NCBI RefSeq assembly: GCF_003399445.1
Contig: NZ_QUQO01000002.1
Coordinates: 1 to 64,000, forward strand
Origin: Parvularcula marina
GTDB lineage: Bacteria > Pseudomonadota > Alphaproteobacteria > Caulobacterales > Parvularculaceae
Direction of reading: 5' to 3'
DNA length: 64,000 bases
Positions within the stretch are counted from its first letter, which is position 1, and each line of letters starts with the position of its first letter. Of this stretch, positions 27,849-36,700 are shown one piece after another. The notes beneath the pieces are model-generated. The model saw only the letters and a program-made list of their open reading frames with translations. It ran no database searches and was not told where the DNA came from. Position numbers and translations under genes: made by a program.

Positions 27849-28122
27849 AGCGCCCCCAACATCGATATGCATTTTTGCGCATCCGTGTGTCGGACCGCTT
27901 ATGCCCCAATGAAGGGAAATGCATAAATGAAGGCGGGTCAAGGCAAGGCATATGCATTTATGAAGATTTACACAAAACCGTCACAAAAAATAATCTGATC
28001 CGTTCTTTGGCAACCGTGCAGTCCAGCCATTTGTGGCGAAAATAGAAACCGGGCGCTGAAGAAAGACTGAACCCGTCAGCAATCAGGGCCCCTAACCACG
28101 CGCTTTCCAAGGGAGACCCATT

Positions 28123-28521
28123 ATGCGCAATATCCTTAAAAGCTCTGCAGCCGGCATCGCCGTCTTTTCCATTTCCATCTCAATAGCGGCAGCTCAAGAA
28201 TTCGATGTCGGCGAATGGGATCAGACTTATCAGTCTGAAGATACGATCATCGCTGGCATTGGCGGCGGTGACGTCAACATCGGTATCAATACAGTCAATG
28301 CGGAAGAACTGCGTGCGGATCGTTTCGAGCAAGTTTTCCAATCAGAAGATACGATCATTGCTGGCATTGGCGGCGGTGACGTCAACATCGGCATCAATAC
28401 TGTCGAGCTTGATGAACTGAATGCCGGAAGCTTTTCGCAACGATTCCAGGCAGAAGACACAATCATTGCTGGCATTGGCGGCGGTGATGTCGATATTGCC
28501 ATCAATACCATCAATCGTTGA
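28123..28521 (+). CDS. Secreted 36-residue-repeat protein, candidate curli-like structural subunit
   Basis: 132 residues: a signal peptide (MRNILKSSAAGIAVFSISIS ... AAAQ) followed by three repeats. The core EDTIIAGIGGGDVNIGINTV recurs exactly every 108 bases (starts at about 28240, 28348 and 28456), a strict 36-residue period, with a glutamine/aromatic-rich lead (FEQVFQS, FSQRFQA). Gly, Asn, Gln and alternating beta-prone residues recall curlin and other functional amyloid or beta-solenoid subunits, although the CsgA consensus is absent. Two downstream genes encode a small secreted protein and a CsgG/HfaB-like lipoprotein, which supports export as a surface fibre or anchor. AAGGGAGA provides the ribosome binding site. 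The amyloid role is inferred. Confidence 0.6.
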   Translation: MRNILKSSAAGIAVFSISISIAAAQEFDVGEWDQTYQSEDTIIAGIGGGDVNIGINTVNAEELRADRFEQVFQSEDTIIAGIGGGDVNIGINTVELDELNAGSFSQRFQAEDTIIAGIGGGDVDIAINTINR

Positions 28522-28532
28522 TCACAAGGGAT

Positions 28533-28553
28533 AGGGGGGCTCTGCCCCCCTTT
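28533..28553 (+). terminator. Intercistronic hairpin after the repeat-subunit gene
   Basis: GGGGGGC-TCT-GCCCCCC forms a 7-bp GC stem (28534-28550) followed by TTTATA, starting 12 bases after the subunit stop and ending before the next gene. The T-run is short, so partial termination or 3' mRNA stabilisation is likely. Either would give more subunit than secretion proteins. Confidence 0.6.
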
Positions 28554-28564
28554 ATACCAAGATC

Positions 28565-28918
28565 ATGAAACGCCTGATCGGTATTTCACTTGGGGCGATG
28601 GCGCTCGCGTCGTCTCAAGTCTCCGCGCAAGATGGTGAGGTTGCCCGTCTCGAGGCGGAATATCTCCGCGCATACGTAACGCCACTCGGTGTCAGGGGTG
28701 AAATCGATTTCGATCCAAATCAAATCCCGAATGCCTCAAACGGTAGCGTGTTTGATGATGGGACCAGTTTTCTCCTAACGGATTCGGTAATCGATGTCGG
28801 GTGCTCAGATATCGTAATTGGTGGGTCTGGCCAGGACGGCAGTTTAGGCCTGGCCCTGCCAAATGAAGAAATCAGCACAGTATTGGTCGATGTGACCATT
28901 GTTTCGTTCTGCGATTGA
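28565..28918 (+). CDS. Small secreted protein of the repeat-protein cassette
   Basis: 117 residues with a signal peptide (MKRLIGISLGAMALASSQVS, cleavage after AQ). The mature part contains two cysteines (VGCSDI and the near-terminal SFCD) that could form a disulphide, and a Gly/Ser/Asp-rich segment (IVIGGSGQDGSLGLALPNEE). It could be an accessory like CsgE/CsgF or HfaA, but I see no decisive motif. Its stop is 8 bases before the next start, so the two genes are coupled. Confidence 0.55.
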   Translation: MKRLIGISLGAMALASSQVSAQDGEVARLEAEYLRAYVTPLGVRGEIDFDPNQIPNASNGSVFDDGTSFLLTDSVIDVGCSDIVIGGSGQDGSLGLALPNEEISTVLVDVTIVSFCD

Positions 28919-28926
28919 GGTGGGGA

Positions 28927-30267
28927 ATGCGTATTTCGTCTATTGGCATCTTCTTATTTTTGATCGCCTCTCTGATGGGGTGCGCAGTTCCCTACTATAC
29001 AGAGGATAATCCGCCGCCTGAGGCAAAAAACCCCATCGAAGAAGAGGCTTGGGGTAAGCTTGGTCCATCCCCAAGACAAATACGGCCTGTCGAGCAATCG
29101 ATCGATGGGTTCGTCGCCTGTATTGGAAACGATATCGCAAGTCGGGCGCCCACGCAGGTCAATGAGATATTTCAATGGCCCATCGCGGACAAAACAGGGG
29201 CGCCTAAATTCCTGAAGAAGGCCTTTTCAGAAGGAGCGAGCGATTGGCTGCCAGGAGTCACAAACATGATGGGTCGTGAAAACTTCAAGGTCCTCGTGTT
29301 GAACCGTGGAAAGATCAATGCCGATGATGTCTCTAACATGCTCATTTTTTCAGGGGCGTGGACTGAATATGACCGCGTGACGCTATCGCAAGCGCGTGCT
29401 TTAAAATTGAAAATTATGGGGGCCGAACTTAGAGCTGGTGGAGACACTAGCTTTGACTTCATAGGCCTTGACCTAACGTACCGCACAAATAGTAGTAATC
29501 ATTATGAGGGGCATGTGGCAGTTCGTGCGCTTGTGGGGACCACCTCGGGTAATGTGGACCTTCTGTACGAAGATGGTGGTAATGGTATCGCGGTAAGTGG
29601 TCGATACAGAGACGTTGAGGGGCTCCATTCTACACAGCGGGCCCTTTACACTTATGGCATAACGCAACTGCTGGCGCGTGCGCGCGGCGTCGATCCATTG
29701 CATTGCGCTAGACAGCCCAATCAAGCGTTGAGTGCACGTGCCGACCTCATGCGCCAATACGATAAGCTGCCATTGGCTGAACGGCATATGCTTGCCCAGA
29801 GATGGCTACGTCACGAAAGTTTCTTCGAAGCGACCATAACGCCGAACTGGAACCAGGCCGCATCCATGGCCCTCTACCGTTTTCTGGTAAGTGTCGAACA
29901 AAAGCCAACTTATGACCTAAGCGCACCTCAATTTGTTTTGCTTGCACAGCGTGCAGAAGATCGGCGGTTAAATTTTCTTACTCGAGGCCGAGTGCCTGTT
30001 GAACCAGTTAAGGTCGAGCGCCCCGCCTTCCCTTACAATTGCCTAGGACGCCGGATTGAAGGTTTTGCTGTGGTCCAATTCGACATCACTGGCGCTGGCG
30101 GTGTCATCAATCCCTTCATACGTGAAGCTTCGCACCCCTGCTTCGCTGAAGCCGTGAGTGAATCCATTTCCAAATGGAAATATCCTGTTCACGTGGGAGT
30201 CGCGCCTTATGAGGTCACTCAAAGAAATCTCGAGCAGCGTTTTGAATTTCGATTCACAGATTTGTGA
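28927..30267 (+). CDS. CsgG/HfaB-like outer-membrane lipoprotein with C-terminal TonB-type domain
   Basis: 446 residues. The signal sequence MRISSIGIFLFLIASLMGC has a lipobox with Cys19. The middle (about 55-260) follows the CsgG/HfaB layout: FQWPIADKTGAP, a region where a protein of unstated regulons is read, FKVLVLNRGKINADDV, MLIFSGAWTEYDRV, SFDFIGLDLTYRTNSSNHYE and VAVRALV. The last 85 residues (PAFPYNCLGRRIEGFAVVQF ... ISKWKYPV) match a TonB C-terminal domain. CsgG-type pores export curli subunits; the extra TonB-like domain is unusual and could bind periplasmic partners. ATG 28927 has GAGGTGGGG upstream and is preferred to the in-frame TTG at 28915. The CsgG link is by pattern, not alignment. 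Confidence 0.55.
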   Translation: MRISSIGIFLFLIASLMGCAVPYYTEDNPPPEAKNPIEEEAWGKLGPSPRQIRPVEQSIDGFVACIGNDIASRAPTQVNEIFQWPIADKTGAPKFLKKAFSEGASDWLPGVTNMMGRENFKVLVLNRGKINADDVSNMLIFSGAWTEYDRVTLSQARALKLKIMGAELRAGGDTSFDFIGLDLTYRTNSSNHYEGHVAVRALVGTTSGNVDLLYEDGGNGIAVSGRYRDVEGLHSTQRALYTYGITQLLARARGVDPLHCARQPNQALSARADLMRQYDKLPLAERHMLAQRWLRHESFFEATITPNWNQAASMALYRFLVSVEQKPTYDLSAPQFVLLAQRAEDRRLNFLTRGRVPVEPVKVERPAFPYNCLGRRIEGFAVVQFDITGAGGVINPFIREASHPCFAEAVSESISKWKYPVHVGVAPYEVTQRNLEQRFEFRFTDL

Positions 30268-30394
30268 GATTGTCCTAGCCCCCTAAAACGTATCCACTTT
30301 TCAATCTAAGATTTATTTGACTTGCACCCGTTATTTGGGCCACCCGGCTGGAAGATTTTCCGTGATCAAGGGCGTGTCGATTTTGCTTCGTTAC

Positions 30395-30416
30395 GGGGTT
30401 CAATTTGGGGTTCAAC
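30395..30416 (+). repeat. GGGGTTC arm-type repeat pair near attR
   Basis: GGGGTTCAATTTGGGGTTCAAC (two tandem GGGGTTCAA units; positions given, same orientation as 6956-6975) lies about 130 bases inside the right attachment repeat, a position expected for an integrase arm site. Confidence 0.5.
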
Positions 30417-30544
30417 TTACCCTGCGCTTGACTGCTTCAGGATGAAAAGAGCTGAAACTGGATGCATTCGTTAAAACGTAATCCTGCAGCCGATTTAGCA
30501 CCGAAATGACGTGATCTGAAGCAAGCTGCAAAGAGCCTGAGCCA

Positions 30545-30594
30545 GATTGAAAATCCGCGTGTCGGTGGTTCGATTCCGCCCCTGGGCACCATTT
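30545..30594 (+). repeat. attR: truncated tRNA-Phe 3' copy
   Basis: Exact 50-bp copy of 6842-6891. The 5' half of the tRNA is absent, so this is not a functional tRNA but the displaced 3' end left by island integration. Confidence 0.93.
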
Positions 30595-30701
30595 TTCTTA
30601 TCCCTATAGATCCGCTGATCGATCTCAATGGTTCGGACTATTGCCCGTCCTTGGTCTGGCTGCCGTCAGCTACAGACCGAAGAGAGCAGGGCGCAAAGAA
30701 A

Positions 30702-30726
30702 AGGCCCGCTTCGTTGAAGCGGGCCT
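30702..30726 (-). terminator. Terminator of the giant VCBS/RTX gene
   Basis: AGGCCCGCTTC and GAAGCGGGCCT form an 11-bp perfect stem with a 3-base loop. Read on the minus strand it is followed by TTCTTTG, about 45 bases after the adhesin stop. Confidence 0.8.
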
Positions 30727-30771
30727 CTTGGAATTTCCCAGCCTTACCGACCGCTGGAGCCGAGCGACATC

Positions 30772-33700
30772 TTAGTGGAGGAACTCCGCAAAGATATCCA
30801 TCAGCTCGGTCTTGGTGAAGTCGTCTGACGGAATGTCGAACGGGCCGACCTCCATGACCGGACGATCCATATCCATGATGGTCTTGTCGACGCCCGGCAC
30901 GAAAGGTTCGTCATATTTGTCGAAGCCATAGGTGAGGACTTCCTCATCCGTCTGCCAGAAGCCTTGGAAGTTCTTCGGCGTATCCGCAAACGGATTAAGC
31001 GAGAGGACTTCATCGAGCTCGAAATTGGTATTCGGGCTGACATCAAGAATGCTCAGGATACTGCCATCGCTGAAGGTAATCGACAGGCCATTGTCCGTCA
31101 TCAGAGTCGGCATCTCTGCGAACGGACCCGCAGCGATAAGGGCATCAATGCTGCCCAGGGTCGTGAAATCGTCCAGCGCCTCGAAGAAGTCCGCGGCACT
31201 GAAAGAACCAACACTGCCATCCGTCAGGACAATGTCGAAGCAGATCTGGTCTTCCTGATTGCCATCGAAATCGACAATGAAGTCGACCCCGAAATTGCCG
31301 GTGATGTCAGTGATGTTGCCGCTGGCATCCGTGGTCACGAGAATTTCGAAGACAAAGTCATCGGCGCCTTCTTCGCCATACATGATGTCAGTCCCTGAGC
31401 CGCTGACAAGCGTGTCATCATGCATCCCGCCATAATAGACGTTGAAGTTCGCGCCATCCGCACCGCCAAAGAGCAGGTCATCACCGTCACCCCCGTAAAG
31501 GGCATCATCTCCGTTATTGCCGAAGAGCGTGTCATTGCCTGCGCCGCCGAAGAGATTATCGCCGCCGGTATAGGTCAAGACGCCATCAATGACTTCGACG
31601 GACTGGAAGCCATTGTCACTGCCGCCGTCGATGAAATCATCACCGTCATTGCCGTGGACAATGTCATTGCCTGAGCCGCCCTGCAGGACGTCATTGCCAG
31701 CATTGCCGTAGAGGACATCATCCCCGGCGCTGCCGTCGATCATGTCATTGCCGGCGCCGCCTGCGACATAGTCATCGCCGCCTTCGCCATCGAGGCAGTC
31801 GTCATCAACCCCGCCTTCGATGGAGTCATTTCCATCCGCACCGAGAATGGTGTCGAGGCCTTCACCGCCAAGCAGCGTGTCAGCCGATGCGCCGCCATCG
31901 ATCTGGTCGTCACCGGCATCGCCGCTGATCACATCGAAGCCGTCTTCGCCGCGCAGGATGTCATCGCCATTACCGCCGGAAATCGTGTCATCATGATTGC
32001 CGCCATCGATGAAGTCATTGCCGTTGACGCCTTCGAGAACGTCATTGCCGTTCTCGCCGAAGATCTTGTCATCGCCATCATCGCCGAAGAAGCCCGGCTC
32101 GACGTCAAAGGCATCCGACCCCGAAATCGAGTCCGCGCCATTGCCGCCCAGCATGGTGTCATTGCCATGGCCGCCGCGGATATCATCGGCGCCGTCTTCG
32201 CCTTCGATGAAGTCATCATCATCATTGCCGTTCAGGTTGTCATCGCCTGCGCCGCCAAAGATCTTGTCATCGCCGGCACTGCCATCGATGTCGTCATTGC
32301 CGTCTTCGCCGAAGAGGATGTCTTCGTCCTTGCCGCCATCGATGTCGTCCGCACCGATACCGCCGAGGATCGTATCCTGCCCGTCCGAGCCCTGAAGATT
32401 GTCTTCGCCGCCTTCACCGAAGATGAGGTCATCGCCGTCATTGCCGGTGATGTCGTCGCCGCGGCCGGTTTCATCCCCGCCGACGATGATGTCATTGCCG
32501 GCATCCCCTTTGATGGAGTCGATCCCGGCTCCGCCAAAGAGAAGGTCGTCATCATTGCCGCCGCGCATGGTGTCGCGGCCATTGCCGCCCAGCATGGTGT
32601 CATTGCCGTCTTCACCGACGAGGCGGTCGGCCCCATTGTCGCCAAAGACGAGATCATCGCCGAAGCCTGCACGGATGATGTCGTCGCCTTCATCACCGCA
32701 GATCTCGTCATTGCCGGCGTTCCCGTAAAGCCGGTCACGCTCGGCACCGCCGGAGATCAGGTCATCACCCTTGCCGCCACGGATCGTGTCGACGCCGTCA
32801 TTGCCCTGCAGCTCGTCGTCGTCGTCGCCGCCTTCGATCGAGTCATCCCCGCCCTGACCAGCGATTTTGTCATTACCCGCATTACCTTCGAGCGTGTCAT
32901 TGCCGTCAGGCCCTTTGAAGATGTCCTTTCCGGCCGCATCACCGACGATAATGTCATCACCGCCCTGACCCTTGACGAGGTCATCGCCCTTACCAGCGGC
33001 GACCGTGTCATCGCCGCTGCCTGCGGTGACATCATCATCACCTGTCAGCGCATAGATCAGGTCATTGCCGCCGCGGCCGTCGATCCGGTCGCTGCCATAA
33101 AGATCTTCGCCCAGCCCCGGGAAGGTTTCCGCCGTGTCGTCACCGATAATGACACCGCCATTAAACGTGCCGGTGACGAGGGTGACGGTTGCGGTGTCCG
33201 TCCCGCCATTGCCGTCATCGACAAGGTAGGTGAACTGATCAACGCCCTTGAAGCCGCTATCGGCCACATAGGTAAAGCTGCCATCGCTGTTGAGCGTCAA
33301 CGTGCCATGAGAGACATCCGAGACTAGGCTCGTCGTGAGAACGTCGCTGGCGTCCACATCGGTGTCATTGTCGAGGACGTTCCCGGCAATGATCTCTCCG
33401 ACAGGGCTGTAGCAGTAATCGTCCTCGGCTTCGGGCGCGTCATTCACGCCTTTGATGGTGACTGTCACGGTCGCGGTGTCAAAGCCGCCATTGCCGTCAC
33501 TTACGGTGTATTCAAACGTGTCCGTCGCTGTCTCACCGACGGCCAGATACTCGAACTGGCCATTCGGATCATAGGTGAAGGTGCCGTCCACATTGAGCGT
33601 GACCGAGCCGATCGTCGCGCTGTCATCAAAGCTATCGACAGTCAGGACATCAGATGTATCCGGATCGGTATCGTTGGACAGGACGTTAATGGGTGCAGAC

Positions 33701-36700
33701 GGATTATCCTCATCGGTCACCGCCATATCATCATTGGCCGTTGGGACATCGTTCACGCCGCTGATCGTGACTGTCACGGTCGCCGTATCAAATCCGCCAT
33801 TGCCGTCACTTACAGTGTATTCAAACGTGTCCGTCGCCGTTTCACCGACAGCCAGATATTCAAACTGACCATTGGGATCGTAAGTGACAGTGCTGTCCAT
33901 ATTGAGCGTAACAGAGCCAGTCGTGCCGCTGTCATCAACACTGCTGACGGTCAGGACATCGGATGTATCCGGATCAGTATCGTTACCAAGCACGTCAATC
34001 GGCGCGGTCGGATTGTCTTCATCCGCCATCGCCACATCAACATTGGCCGTGGGCGCATCGTTCACGCCAGTGACCGTCACCGTGACGGTCGCGGTGTCGA
34101 CGACGGCGTCAAATGTCGCCCGGCCGAACAGGACATAGCTCTGGCCTGAGAGAATGCCGTTCGGCGTTCCCGACCTTGCGCCGATGAGGAGGTCGTCAAT
34201 GCCGTCCCCATTGACATCGCCGGCCGCGGAAATGGCATCACCAATGCGGCCCGCTCCCCCGCCGCCCTGGATGATGAAGCCGTTCGTCCCGTCGAGATCC
34301 GCGCGGGTATAAAGAGCCGAAAAACCACCAGCCTTCCCGAACAGAACATATGTCTGTCCGTCCGAGAAGCTCGACCCAGCACCATAGGCACCGATCAGCA
34401 GGTCATCATAGCCGTCGCCATTGATGTCCCCTGCATAAGAGACGCTTTCCCCGAGATTTTCAAATTGTGCGAGACCGCGGAAGATGAAGCCATTGGTGCC
34501 GTTGAGTGAGCTGGCATCGATGGTTGAAGAGAATGCCCCCGCCTGACCGAAGATCACATAGGCTTCGCCAGTACCGCTATTGACACGGCCCGTACCGACC
34601 ACAATGTCGTCGATACCATCGCCATTGATATCGCCAGCATTCGATGCGGAAACACCGTTGCGGAAGGACGTACCCCCCGTAAACGTAAATCCGTTGGTTC
34701 CGTTCAGCCCACTGACATCTATCGTAGAGCTAAAGGGCTGATCCGAACCGAACACAACATAATAGCGCCCGGCAATGCCGGAGATGACGATATCGTCGAT
34801 ACCATCCGCATTCACATCACCTGCATTCGAGACAGCATTGCCTGAGAGGTCGAAATTTGCGTTTGCTCCATTGACGGCAAAGCCGTTTGCGCCGTTCAAA
34901 GAAGACAGCTCGACACTGGCGCCGAAACTGTTGCCGCCGAACACGACATATGTTTTGCCGTTCTCAGCAAAACCATTGGAATCTGCAAAATTGGCCCCGA
35001 CGATAAGGTCGGAAAATCCGTCATTATTGACGTCACCGCCGCCCGAAACGGAAATGCCGCTTAAATCGAATCCGTTCGCACCGTTCAGGACAAACCCGTT
35101 CGTGCCATTCAGCGTGGAAAGATCAAGGACTGGCCCCAGCGGCGAGGTCGTGCCGAATACGACATATGTTTTGCCTGAAAGAGCGCCGTTCGGGGCAGCA
35201 ACATATGCGCCAACAATGACGTCATCGATGCCATCGCCATTTACGTCTCCGGCATTGGAGACCGAGAACCCGGTCCTGTCATCAACATTGATCCCGCGCA
35301 GCTCAATGCCGTTCGTGCCATCGATGCTGGAAAGCTCGAAAGCCGGGTCGAAGCCCATATCGGTTCCGAAGACGATGAAGGCGGATCCCGCCGAGTCGTT
35401 ATCATTGCTATAGTTCGGGGCACCGATGATAAAATCATCAATACCGTCACCATTGAAGTCACCGGCGGCGGAAACCGATACTCCCGCTTCGGACCGCTCC
35501 TGAGGGCCATTGATGACAAATCCAAGCGAGCCATCACCGCCATTTGCCGCAAACAGCGAAGAGAGAAGGATCAATTGCTCAAATTCACCAGCCGTCTGGA
35601 CTGTGCCACCGTCAGTCACCTGGTAGGTGAAGGTCTCGGTGGTGCTTTCCCCAACCGCCAGATAGTCAAACTGGCCGTTCGGGTCATATGTGAATGTGCC
35701 GTCGCTGTTCACCGTCAGCAGGGCTCCTGAAGCCAGCGTGATCTGCTGATCCACATTCGCTTCGTCGCCATTGACCGCATTTACCGTCAGAGGATCGCCG
35801 TCTGTGTCAGTATCGGGACCATTGCCGTTATCGACAAGGACATCCCCCATGACGGCGTTGTCTTCGTCGGTGGTGAACGCGTCATCTTGCGCAGTCGGCG
35901 CATCATTCACGCCCGTAATCTCGATCGTGACGGTCGTGGTATCCGTCGCGCCATTATTATCCGTGATCGTATAGGTGAACGTGTCGGTCGCGGTCTCACC
36001 AACGCCAAGATACTCGAACATGCCGTTGGGGTCATAGTTGAATGTCCCGTCCCCATTGCTGGTGATCAGGGCGCCGGCTGTGCTGGATGCGTCAAAGGCG
36101 GTGACACTGAACGTATCGCCCATATCCGGGTCGTAATCGTTGGAGAGGACATTCGCGGTGGTGAACGCCGTGTCCTCATCGGTCGCAAAGCCCATTCCGC
36201 TGTCATCGACCGCGACAGGGGCGTCATTCACGCCATTGATGAACAGGTTGAGGACAACACTATCCGTCGCGCCCTGGCTATCGGTCGCGGTGAGGCTATA
36301 GGTGAGTTCGAGTTGATCGCCCACCTGAAGGAAGTCGAATACACCCGGCCCAGACGAAAAGAAAACGACCATCTCACCTTCCGTCACCCCCGCACCGATA
36401 ATCGGATTACTGGCAGGCGACAGGTATGGGAGGAGCTGGGCATTCGACAGCGTACCCGCCTTGTCCCCTGATTGGACAACCCCTGTTATGGAGAGGTTGA
36501 CGACATCGGAGACATCAACGTCCAGAACATCAGGCATACTGGGGAAGCCCAGGGCGAACCCTGCGTTAAACGCATCTTCGGTGTTCGTGAACATATAGCC
36601 CTGCGGTACCGTGAACATCGGCGCGTCATTAACGCCGGTGATGGTCACGGTGACTGTCGCCGTATCAGTTGCCCCGTTATTGTCCGTGATCGTATAAGTG

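Larger units (their letters stand above)
6842..30594. mobile_element. tRNA-Phe integrated genomic island (about 23.7 kb)
   Basis: The island is bounded by 50-bp direct repeats. It carries a tyrosine integrase, AlpA-type regulator, primase and ATPase, a restriction-like operon, nucleases and a secreted-repeat cassette. The AT-rich stretches at roughly 7.2-9.2, 11.3-12.2 and 24.2-28 kb contrast with GC-rich flanks. The integrase lies in the interior at 22.6-23.8 kb instead of next to either att site, which suggests a composite element or later rearrangement. Integrase and replication ATPase are both broken, so it is probably fixed in this genome. Confidence 0.85.
30268..30771. other. Right island boundary region
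   Basis: No gene. It contains a GGGGTTC repeat pair (30395-30416), attR (30545-30594) and a hairpin terminator (30702-30726). A 63-codon minus-strand frame reading PRGGIEPPTRGFSIW is the familiar spurious translation of a tRNA 3' end. Confidence 0.7.

Noticed and set aside
27838-27957. Upstream extension of the large unknown protein by 40 codons
   Set aside because: The extension translates through the G-tract and lacks its own ribosome binding site; ATG 27837 is better placed.
27915-27965. CATAAATG/CATTTATG pair upstream of the large unknown gene as an operator
   Set aside because: The arms match over only 8 bases and the flanks do not extend the symmetry.
30437-30628. Minus-strand 63-codon frame with PRGGIEPPTRGFSIW
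   Set aside because: This is the familiar false translation of a tRNA 3' end; the DNA is attR.
31993-33327. 444-codon plus-strand frame opposite the RTX region, rich in VIAV repeats
   Set aside because: It is the reverse reading of RTX nonapeptide codons; the repeats are explained by the minus-strand adhesin.
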